A stretch of 64,000 bases of DNA from Torreya grandis (Eukaryota; Streptophyta; Pinopsida; Cupressales; Taxaceae), in the NCBI GenBank assembly GCA_037957365.1, contig JARHVA010004088.1:1081501-1145500 (forward strand), written 5' to 3'. Under the pieces are notes generated by a model. It was not told the origin of the DNA and did no database searches. It saw nothing but the letters and a program-made list of their open reading frames with translations. A program made the translations under genes and the position numbers. Positions within the stretch are counted from its first letter, which is position 1. Each line of letters opens with the position of its first letter. Shown here piece after piece: positions 46,766 through 56,633 of the stretch.

Positions 46766-48400
46766 TCAACCTAAGAGCTAAATTCTTAATGTCATTTTCT
46801 CAAACTCTTAAGTGCTTAAAATCAAGCCCTTATAATTATGTTTTTGTAGGTGGAGGGGTTAGTTTGGAATTTGGTTTGAATGCTTTTGACTAACCAAACA
46901 CACTTTCATTTGGGTTTAAAATGAACATGCTTGATTTCACATATTTTAATTAGTGCTTAAAATGAACCTAAGATTTTGATAAGTCTTAGTTACATTTAAT
47001 TTAGTGCTTAAAACACATCATAACTCTTTCAACATTTTAAATTTGGTGTTTTAATCATGAATCTAGGCTAAGTCTTGATTCTTGAATTTGGGCTTAAAAT
47101 GAACTTACGTATTTATTGCTTCATGTGGCCTTTTTTGTGCAATCTTTTACCATTTTAGAAATTAAGGCCAAGGGCCACAAAGAAAATCACCTAATTTCTT
47201 ATTTGGTGGTTAAAATTGAACTCATTTGTCAATTTTGTATGCAATAGTTGATTAATTAATTGATTGGAAAAAATAGGGACATTGCATGTATGCTCTTCCA
47301 TCCATCCCCTTTAGGGAAATTTTAGAATCAAAAGTGCCATCCTTATTGCAAGCATGCATAGTCCAAGGCATACAAATAATGTCATCTAAAGCACTCCCCA
47401 AAAACTCGTAATAGTTTGGGTGATCTTGAAATGACCCTAAAATATTTCTATTATGTCTTTTGTTTTATGAAAACTTAGATTGTGAGGGGGATTTAATCAC
47501 CTCCCATGAGTTCTCTAGGGATAAATCACCGAGATGTATCTGCACTTTAGACATCCTTGTAGTGGTTGCAAAAAGAGCAAGACCTTTTTACAACGAGCCA
47601 AGTGTCATGGACACCTAATTAAAGTGCATTTCTTTTATATCATTTGGCATGAATGTCATTATGCAATTGATCCATTTAGAACTATTGAAAACCAATTAGT
47701 TTTAGTCAACCCCATATTACCATACCCTTGCTAGGATTTGGACAATTATACCTAGTGTATTTTAGTCATTTTTGCTTGGTATGTTTTGAGAATAAAACTT
47801 GTTTGTTTGTTTATAAACCATGTCAAAATCAATTTATTTGTATGCCACTCTTTTTTTTAAAGAGAAATTATGATATCCTTTTTACACCACACTTGTGATT
47901 TGAAATTTTTACTAAACATGTTTGTGTGTGTGCCATTTGGACCTCATTTATGTGTCGTCATGTTGTCCACTCTTTTCTAGCTTGTTTGATCCAATCTTAG
48001 TCTTCAACATTGAATTTTCAATTAACCTTGTCAATTTTGGATCCAAACATTGATTAATTTATATTTAGGCCTCAATTCATGGGGCTGATGCATAGATCTT
48101 TCTCTTTTGGGTTGTATAACTTTGGTTAAATGATTACCCAAAATTGAATACTATTGATTGTTTATTTATTTAAGAACTTATCCTCATCATTATTTGTGCC
48201 TTTATTTAGGAGAACACAACCTTTATCCAAAATATTTTGATATTATACATTTGATGTTAGGTTATTTTATGCCAAATCTTGGCATAAACCATTTTGAGAT
48301 ACAACTCCACCTTTTCGACCAAGGTTGAACCTTTTATCTTTTGAGCATCACTTTTCAAAGTTTCCAGAAATCTAAGCCTTTTTTTCAGAGCTTTCTTTAT
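46766..48400 (+). other. Internal non-coding region of the 8.3-kb element
   Basis: AT-rich sequence with repeated words of the type 'GTGCTTAAAATGAAC' (for example about 46913-46925, 46953-46966 and 47092-47104). No convincing frame. In Tat-like elements this would be the leader/gag side; no gag motif is seen. Confidence 0.45.
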
Positions 48401-48639
48401 TAAATGTAGATATGTCTAGTTAAACTTATGGTGGAGTCATAGATAATCCAAATTATGATAGAATGGCCAAAAGAAATGACTTTTATGAATTTAGTCAAGA
48501 CCCTAATGGTGATAATATGGTTTGTAAGATAAATTTATATTCACCTCACAAAAATCAGTCATGGGAACATAATCAAGATCTAACTTATGATCTAACTCAA
48601 GATTGGGATGATTAGGTTTATTAGGAAGACTTGGATGTT

Positions 48640-48890
48640 TTGGCTTATGCAAGCAACCAAACTAAGAAGCATCCAGTTGTCACCATTTGAGGACATCTTG
48701 CTTTGGTTTACACAAGCAACCAAACTAAGAAGCATCTAGTTGTTACCATTTTAGGACTCTTCCTTTGGATTTCACAAGCAATTAAACTAAGAAGCATCTA
48801 ATCATTACCATTGTAGGACTTCCTCCTTTGGTTTTCACAAGAAACCAAACTAAGAAACATCATGTCATTACCATTCTTCACCTTTCACTA
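48640..48890 (+). repeat. 62-63-bp tandem repeat, four units
   Basis: Units begin AAGCAACCAAACTAAGAAGC at 48651 and recur at 48714, 48776 and 48839 (periods 63, 62, 63). It lies inside the EP-rich reading frame, where unequal period length shifts the frame. Confidence 0.88.
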
Positions 48891-49951
48891 GTTTTTGATG
48901 AACATATTATTGAAGAACCTCTATTTGATGAACCAGTTGTGTTTGATCCCTTCTTCAATAGTTTAATTTTATAGAGCCTATTATTGAACCACAAAAAATT
49001 GTTCCCATTAAACCAATCATTCCCCACTTTATAAAATTTATGCTGATCTTTGAGCCAAAACAAAAACCATTACCTCTTCAAGAGCCATCTTATGAGGATC
49101 AAAATGTATTCAAAATTGATTTTTTATAACCAATTGTGAACCAAAATAGAAATGTTATTATTGAAACACCCATTTATGACAAGTCAACCTATGATAAGTT
49201 ACCTATTCATATGTTACCTTTATTTAAAGAGCCTCATCTCCTTTATAATCCAGTCTCAATAGAGTTGTATCTTGATCTTTTCCCACTCATTGAGGAGTCT
49301 CACTTTAGCAGACGTGATTTTGTCGAGACGTCCCTTGATCGATTCCCCCACTTTGAGGGGATTCACTTAGATGAGCCAGTATATGTTGAAATATTCCAAT
49401 ACGAATCAATTTTTATTGAGCCTATTATTCCATCACAGGCAATTACTTGTCAAGCAATTAGCATTGAACATAACATTATCAAAAAAACCATATTAGATGA
49501 AGAATCAGAATTAGATTCAGGTTATATTTTTGAATTGACATTGGATTTAGCATCAAAAATAGAATCAACATCAATTGTAGCATTGTATTTATAGTCCTTT
49601 GATTTGGAATCAAATTCAAAAATAGATTTTAGTCATGGTTTTTACAACATTGGTTAAATTTGCATTGTGGATCAATTTGAATATATTTATGATCCTTCTA
49701 AGATTTTTGAGAATGATTAATTCAGCATCGACACAAGTTATCCTAGTATTTTCTATGAGTGTTGTTCTTCCTTTCATCATCCTACCATTACCACCACCTA
49801 ACATAGCCATTATATTGACATTCTACCTCCCATAAACATTGATTGGGACTGATAGAATCAGACTTTATTAAACTACATCCATGGTGACATATCATTTGAA
49901 GAATGTCAGTGGGTTCAAGACTAAATTCATGCCAAAGAAGAACAATATCCT

Positions 49952-50122
49952 AGTGAAACCTTTTTAGAGGCGCTAGGGGACAAGCAAAGATTAAACTCAG
50001 CATCTTTTAGTGAAACCTTTTTGAAGGTGCTAGAAGACAATCAAAGTCAAATGTTAACATCTCTTTATGAAACCTTCTCAGAGGTGTTATGGGATGATTA
50101 GAACAAATTCATAAGTGAAAAC
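49952..50122 (+). repeat. 57-bp (19-residue) coding repeat, three units
   Basis: Units start at 49952, 50009 and 50066. Each encodes a S/Y-ETFxxxLxD-like segment. The period is an exact multiple of three and frame-preserving, so it arose while the frame was still translated. Confidence 0.82.
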
Positions 50123-50250
50123 CTCATCAAATCACCAATAACTAAGCACATAAGTTATTCACTATTTACTGAAGATATTATTCAAGATCAAATCAAAATA
50201 AATTCTAATCTATAGTATAATCAAATGGTAGCTACTCTCAAGATCAAGTA

Positions 50251-53241
50251 ATAGAACAATCTGGTAGTCCTATCGAGAGCATTTTTAGAGGTCTTCAGCC
50301 CTGCCACAACCAAATCTATGTTGAATTTGATATCAACAACATTATGTGTGATTTCAAGTCATGATCTTCATTTTTTCCCCATTAATTATACATTCCATCA
50401 TCACCCACTTATTTATTACCCACTTATCTCATTTATCCTAACATTATTTACCATCATTAGTAGCCCTTTCCTTTATAGAGGCTACAAATATATCTTGTCT
50501 TGATGTTTGAAGGAAATAGACTCAACAACCAACAAAAATCACAAACACATTATTGAGATCTAGATCAGTAACAAGTTCTTGATAGATTATTTTTTTTGAA
50601 AGGGTGTTGGATAACAAATTTATAATTGGTCATTTTTATTGTCTCACATATTGACTAGGACATGCATCTCTCTATCAGCAAGAGTAATAAAACCATTTTT
50701 CACTTTTTGAATTACCATTTGCCATTACCATGCCTCATATCTTGGGGGAAACCCTATAGACCCCTTTTAGACATTATTATCCATTATAATCTTTGAACCA
50801 TGTCATTTGAACTACATTGACTTGAGGTCTTTTGGGACTATGTAGGTAGCACTCAAATTCTATTAAGATCATCTTGATCACCTTTACACTCTCACCATTT
50901 TATGAGAAATTAGTCTAAGTCTGAATGCTCTCATCATTTTTTGAGCAACCTAAGCCTATGCTCTCATTGTTTACAAGAAATTTAAGCCAATCATTGTTTG
51001 GAGGAAACTTTATTGCCACTATATCCAATTGTCTTTGGATCATTTTCTTATACTATTTTTTATTATACCATTTATTTACTATTGACTAAAGCCTATTTTT
51101 AGTCATCCTATCTAATCCCATTTTGATCTTGGTTCCTTCAGTTTGTCTTGCACTTTCTATGAGGGGATTCCAATATGGTTTCAAGAGTTTTTAAATTCTA
51201 TGTTGAATGATAGTCTATGGAAGTAGTATGGCATTTGATCTGGAAATTTATCTTTCATCAATCATCTTATTTGGTATCATTGATTATAATCACCTATGGT
51301 CAAATTAGTATTGTTTTGGTCCCCCTAATTATAACCACCTTTGGGCAAATCAGTATTATGACATTGTTTCCTAATTATAACTACCTATGGTAAAATTAGG
51401 TACAATGCCTTTTTATCATGCATTACCAGATCATCTAGTCATTACTATTATCATTTATCTTATCATCTACCTTTTTTTGTGAAATTGTTATCACCTAGTC
51501 AATTTTTCATCACCTTTTGTGTGGGTAGAATTACTATGACTTGGGATTATTTTGGGGTTATATTGGTCATGCTTGATTCATTTTAAGGTCAACTTAGTCC
51601 CTCTTATCTTATGCTATCATTATATTATGAGCATTTTAACTTGGCGTGCTCCCACCATTTCATGGGTTGGACCATTCTATATCTCTTAATCCTCAATTGA
51701 GTTGAGATACTTAGAAAATTCCAAAAACATTCATAAAACATTCAAAAACTCAAAAACATTTTGTGTGTGTTTATTTGATTATTGTTTATCATGCTAGTCT
51801 TTTATTTTCCTATTTGGTCTTACTTCTTTATTTTATTTTCTATGTACATCTTGATGGTCCACATAGATATTGATTATTCGTATCTCAATTTCATGTTATT
51901 AATACATATTTTTTCTTTTTATTTTGTCTTTGCTTTTTTGTTTAAATGTAAATAACTGTAACTTTGGTTTTAGTCATTATTTTAGCATTATTCTTAGCTA
52001 TAGGTATTCACATTTAAAATGAATTAGTGAAATTAAAATATTATGTCATTCTAAGTCATTCATACTTATGATGCCTAATTTATTTTTCTATAGCAATCAC
52101 TTTGTGCTCAGGTCTCAAATTCTTAAACATCAACACTGCTCTGATGAATAGTTATCAAGAACACTTTACATAATCTAGGCTCATGATATGGAATTAGACA
52201 TCTAGGTAACATGTTTTTTAGCACTTTACTTTATGCTTAGATGTGCATCTCTTTGCATACATTTTGAGTCTAATCAATTCTTGGTTAATTTTCATCATTC
52301 CTCTTTCCATTCTCTCCCAAACTTGGGTGAACTACATTGGCCTAAAGTTCATGGTGGAACATAAGTCCATAGAACTATGTAGGCAACATCCACTTATCTT
52401 ATACATCTAGAGTCAGCTCATCCATCTTCAATCTTCTTTTTATCTCTTTCATAACTTTGTGCATTCTCGTATGTTGGGTTTTATATGGCTTTCTAAACTA
52501 GTACACCATTGTAAATACATTTGTACCCACTTGCTTTAGCTTTTTTTTATATTGTATCTTTGAGATATTTTTCTTTCTAATTTCCCATGTTGGGGCACAA
52601 CATCTAATCAACATCAGAATCAAATCATCTCTACAAGGGCAAACCATTATTTATTCTTTATCAATGATGAAAATTAGACCTATTGGGGCAAAAATTTATT
52701 TTATCATGATCACATGTTCTCTACTAGGGCACTTCTTATTATCTTATCTTTGTAGACCCTATTTTAGTGGTGTTTCCTTTCTTGAACTAGAGCATTCTCT
52801 CTTTTCCTCTAATTCTAAGCTCTCCACACTAATGCCCATGATGACAATATTTTAGTGTGTAACCTATCTTAGGATTGATCAATTCTATAAGCACACATCT
52901 TTTACTCTCAAATTGGGTATGTTTAAAGTCTATCCCTTACATTTATGGATTTTAGTTTTCTCATTTCCCCCATCTTTGGGGTCTATTATACCTCTAATTA
53001 TATTTTGATCATTGATGGTAATCACATGTACAAGCATTATCTCATATGGATGTGATCTATTCCAAAAGTTAATCTCTCACTTTCCCTCTCTTTTCAAGAG
53101 TCCATCCTTCTCTTTCATCCTAGTATGTTCTCTCAAGGGAGCATCATGGGTCTATTCCAATTTCTTCTTGAAAACTCTTTTCTTTTAAAATATGTTGCTT
53201 CATATGAATGTCTCTCTATGCCTTCTCAAATAGGGGGGAAA
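50251..53241 (+). other. 3' non-coding region of the 8.3-kb element with Tat-like blocks
   Basis: No gene. Blocks shared with the Tat 3' region (17421-18115): GAACTACATTGACTTGAGGTC...GACTATGTAGGTAGCACTCAA at 50811-50854, CACCATTTTATGAG near 50892-50910, and AATTATAACTACCTATGG near 51373-51390. A further copy of the ACTACATTGG...CTATGTAGGCAACA block lies at about 52331-52390. The purine run TAGGGGGGAAA at 53231-53241 looks like the PPT. Confidence 0.6.
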
Positions 53242-53399
53242 TATAGACATCCAATTACAATTAGGGGGACCAAAACAATACTAATTTGACCATAGGCTTA
53301 GGAATAATAGATAGGCTTAATTCGGTTTACTCTTATGCATTTTTATTTTGATTTATTGGACTAATGTTTGACTAATCATGTTATGTAATCCTCTCTACA
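53242..53399 (+). repeat. 3' LTR of the 8.3-kb element, mostly replaced
   Basis: Only the first about 15 bases (53242-53257) and last about 90 bases (53309-53399) match the 5' LTR; about 1.1 kb is missing. The gap is filled by about 42 bases that are the reverse complement of 51291-51333. It ends CTACA. Confidence 0.75.
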
Positions 53400-54018
53400 A
53401 TTTGACACCTTTTTTTATCCTTTGAATAAAGTTATGAAGTTGATTTATTCTCTACACATATTTCCTAAGTATCTCAAGTGGTGTATTTGAATGATAAGTG
53501 ATGAATATTGTTTATTCTTGCTTTCATTTTACCCTTGTATGTATTTTGTGAGTGGCATTTCTTATATCAGGTCTCATAAAGTGTATTGTTTGTTAAGGTT
53601 TACCTTAAGTGTGAGAGGTACTATTAGTGTCTAGTATCAAATCTTATTTTCACCCACCTCTGGTTATGCATGGAAATCTACCTCTATGAGAAACACTTAT
53701 GCTAGAAGGTCATAAAGTTGAGATTAGTTTTAGTAGCTTTCTCTCTTAGTGTATATGCATGTGTGTGTGGACTAATATTTTGGTGTATCAACTCACTAGT
53801 ATAGGTTTCCATTCTATTTTATTATTCCTTTTTCACCCCCCAAGTGATTAATCTAGTGTAGTGTGTGAGCTTAAGGGATAAATCAAGGGATCTATCCCTT
53901 TAACCTATAGGTTTACCTCTGCTATAGGAAACCCACAGACCTAGAGGTAATCCCATGTTGTTCAAATATGGGAGAGGCTTAAACACCCTCTCCTAGGTTG
54001 AAATATTTGGCCACAACA
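53400..54018 (+). repeat. 3' LTR of long-LTR element, right part
   Basis: It aligns with 38088-38708 of the 5' LTR and ends GGCCACAACA. It is followed by the TSD partner and by pararetrovirus-like unit C. Confidence 0.88.
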
Positions 54019-55450
54019 AGGCCTTTATTTTTGGATGACATGACTATGAAAATTTAATTAATGGTATTGTGGTCCAAATAATTTCCCAATAGCCAATCTA
54101 CTATGTGGAAAAAAATCATCTATCACTAGACTTATATGAATGTGGAGAAGAATAGTAAAGGCTCATGGTTTAATAGTTTCCCCATAAAAATATTCATCTT
54201 TTGGTATGAACACCACATGGTTTAATGGTTATAACCTTAAAACCATTTGTTATATAGATTATACTTTTCACATGGTTTGAGTGGTATTACCAAAAAACAC
54301 TCTGGCCTAGTGACTAAGACTCACTATTTGGTTTGATAGATATAGTCCAAATCTATCTATTTGAGTGAACATCAATTAATCCTTTCCTTAGATTTTCTAT
54401 TATAGTAATGGTGGACACCATCACATCATTACCAATACAATCTACTTTATGTCTTTTCTATTGTCATTTATACTCAAAGAAGTAACATATTAACCTGATT
54501 TCTTTTATCCTATAATAAGAATGAATTGAATTATAAAAGGACATTAGATAGCACTATACTCGTAGCCAAATAAGTCTCAAAATGGCCTCAATATCAAGAG
54601 TAGGATCAATTAGAAAAATAATTCTACTAGCATCATTTTCATGATACAAGCAGACTAAGCCTTCAAATGTATTAAAAAATAAAACTAAATAGGTATGACT
54701 TCCTAAAGGTTTTATGCAAAGTATCAAATAAAATATTTTACCAAATATGATAGATAAAATTATATCTTACTGTTATTTAAATCATGTTATCGAGATGGTA
54801 AGTATTCTAGATAACTAGTATAATAGAAGTATCCAGATAAAAAATGATACTCTCTATGTGCTCAATTTTCATTTTGACCACACAACTTTTAGAATGATCT
54901 ATGAACTAAAAATAAAGTATGGATATTAAAAAAATTATATGGGGACTCGTACATTTATTCAAAACTTCACTATAATAACCTCATCTTGTTTTGAACAGTA
55001 TCTTCCAGGATTTTAGAAGATGATGCCTCAATGGCTAAAGGTTTTACTTTTGGTACATAACCCTCTATCTAAAGGTTATGATAATCCTTGTTTTTTTAAT
55101 ATTTAGTATTTATATTTTTATCGAGGATATTATAACATGTGTTTGATTATCAAATACAAAGGATGTGAAATTTCAGAAAATCCTAATAAAAGTAGGAAAT
55201 TATAGCACCACTATGAAAACTACTTCCATGACATTACTGATTATTACATTGAAGAGAATGATATTCAAGAATTTTTATCAATTTTAGAATACCTTAAATA
55301 AATGTGTTTAAAAAATCATGTTGATAATAGTATACCCATGTCTAGTAGTGAATATGGGAATTACAATTCAAACTAGTAGCTTCTTGACATCTAAAGACTC
55401 TAGATAAACTAGTTTTATCACTACACCAGCCTAATATGATAGATCCATAA
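54019..55450 (+). pseudogene. Post-protease region, unit C, right part
   Basis: Continues 33561-34199 after the insertion. It includes the DTLYVLNFHFDH-type block (about 54840-54880), TRTFIQNF-like (about 54945-54970) and VLLLVHNPLSKGYD-like (about 55037-55080), parallel to units A and B, then a HYENYFHDITDYYIEENDIQ block at about 55215-55275. No RT or RNase H motif. The function is unknown. Confidence 0.55.
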
Positions 55451-55599
55451 AATTTAACTATGATAAAAAATTAGAATTCTAGTTTGACATGACCTTTGTC
55501 ATTTATGTCCATAAGATTTCTTTGTCACTTGATTTGTTGAAAGGACAAGAATATTTGTACATTATCTTTAATTATGTAAAAATAACTTTGTGGTACACA

Positions 55600-55960
55600 C
55601 CAATGGTAGAGATTCCACCAAGACCCCACAAGTATCTTTATTTATAAATAAAGTTTATCAACTAGTAACTTAGGTTTCAATTAAACATTCTCTTCTACCT
55701 TCTTAACTAGTCTTCCTTATCCTATAAATGAAGAGCCTAAATCATTTGTAAGGTAGAGTAGATTCTACTAGACTTAGTGATTATAAGTAAGTCTTGGTGT
55801 GTCTAAGGTACTCAAAAGCTTAAAAATGCTCTCCTTCCACATCTAGTGTCATCTTAAGGATCAAAAATTAAATTTCTATTTTTTTATATGATTTATTTAA
55901 TTTTTTCCTTGTAATCTTTTATTTTAAGTAAAGTAAGAAATTGTAGCCATTCAACCAATA
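55600..55960 (+). promoter_or_regulatory. Pararetrovirus-like promoter region, right end of array
   Basis: TATAAAT at 55723-55729, with diverged leader words. Third copy of the promoter. Confidence 0.55.
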
Positions 55961-56019
55961 GCCCTTACCATTGGTTTGTCTTAAGAATTTGACTATGATC
56001 TTGAAGAACTCATTATAAG

Positions 56020-56027
56020 TGGTATCA
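56020..56027 (+). other. Truncated Met-tRNA PBS at the array edge
   Basis: TGGTATCA, the first eight bases of the PBS, after which the array stops. The spacing to the TATA box is the same as in the two complete copies. Confidence 0.65.
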
Positions 56028-56633
56028 TTTGGCCAACATACTTTAGTATTCCTTGATCATATTATAGTTATAGGGTCTTTCCAAGACAATAATAAACTAT
56101 ATATTAGTAGAGAAAATAAAAACCATAGAAGAGGAGAACATTGAACATCCCAGTACACTAAAGGTCAATCCTAGAGCAAATTTTCTTGACTAAAATTATG
56201 ATTCACTAAATAAAATCCTACACACTTGAGACACTTATCCATATTTGTCTTTCTACAAATTCCTTTATGCCAAAGTAAGGTAATTATAATTTAGTATTTG
56301 TATTAATTAGTACTATGGATTTATAGGTTGAAACCCCTAATCAATATATTTCATTCACACACCATAATAAATAGTCAAATTTATATTGTTGAGTGTTTGG
56401 GATACATAGTTTGCAACATTGTTATAGTTATTTACCAACTCCATTAAATTTTATTTGTTTTATAGTATGAAATCTAGGTTAAATTGAAGATCTAACCACA
56501 CATCATATTATTCCTTAAACATATAAAAAGATAAGGTATAATCATAATTAATAAGACATAGCACATAGGTACTATAAATCCCAAACTACAAAACCTACAA
56601 AGACACACTCAATAGTGCAAATATGTACTCAAC
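56028..56633. other. Unassigned AT-rich DNA
   Basis: About 600 bp between the pararetrovirus-like array and the minus-strand copia element. No open frame, no match to any other part of the window, except the first bases, which resemble 25570-25581. Possibly old host DNA. Confidence 0.5.

Larger units (their letters stand above)
48401..50250 (+). pseudogene. EP-rich reading frame of the 8.3-kb element
   Basis: A broken acidic protein. The start region near 48425-48610 reads YGGVIDNPNYDRMAK and a NQSWEHNQDLTYDL block. A tandem-repeat stretch follows (48640-48890). From 48891 the frame is rich in Glu-Pro motifs: EEPLFDEPVVFDP, then IEPIIEPQ, then the longest open frame 49136-49594 (152 codons) with SIELYLDLFPLIEE, DEPVYVEIFQYE and IEPIIPS. 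The C-terminal part has three 19-residue repeats (49952-50122). There are one-base frame breaks near 48970-49135. No domain is recognised; it could be the gag-pol linker-type region of a Tat-like element or an additional ORF. Confidence 0.5.
45117..53399 (+). mobile_element. Non-autonomous 8.3-kb LTR element nested in the 3' LTR
   Basis: Inserted in the 3' LTR of the long-LTR element. Terminal sequences TGTAG (45117) and CTACA (53395-53399) are inverted repeats as in LTR termini. It has a 1.2-kb 5' LTR, an internal minisatellite, an EP-rich broken frame, a Tat-like 3' region and a shrunken 3' LTR. No RT, RNase H or integrase motif is found, so it depended on a helper, probably a Tat-type element given the shared 3' blocks. 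Confidence 0.75.
34200..54018 (+). mobile_element. Long-LTR (4.5 kb) non-autonomous retroelement
   Basis: Two direct LTRs of about 4.5 kb, starting TGTTG and ending CAATA/CAACA, flank a 2.5-kb internal region with one broken acidic reading frame and no pol. Without the nested 8.3-kb element the length is about 11.5 kb. LTRs longer than the internal region and a missing pol fit a LARD-like (large retrotransposon derivative) element that depended on another element for its enzymes. It is inserted in pararetrovirus-like unit C. Confidence 0.82.
18116..56027 (+). repeat. Tandem array of pararetrovirus-like units (interrupted)
   Basis: Direct repeats with a unit of about 5.25-5.3 kb. The TATA box recurs at 25343, 30594 and 55723; the distance is 5251 bp between the first two, and about 5305 bp between the last two once the 34200-54018 insertion and its TSD are removed. 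There are two complete periods plus partial ends, and no LTRs. Unit order: promoter, Met PBS, movement-protein-like domain, Zn-finger-like region, retropepsin, then about 2 kb of unidentified coding sequence. Head-to-tail integration without LTRs is typical of endogenous Caulimoviridae. A recognisable reverse transcriptase is missing. All copies are decayed. Confidence 0.75.

Noticed and set aside
46407..46893. Open frames with Ser/Pro/Leu-rich repeats on both strands
   Set aside because: They are translations of the CCCAACTC minisatellite, open in several frames at once; no coding signal outside the repeat.
48640..50122. CRISPR-like array reading of the tandem repeats
   Set aside because: The units are directly adjacent, without unique spacers, inside a plant retroelement frame.
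55196..55280. YIEENDIQ-type acidic block as the RT catalytic box of the pararetrovirus-like unit
   Set aside because: The YIEE(N/D)D pattern is not YxDD, has no flanking RT strands, and sits next to the promoter rather than after the protease.
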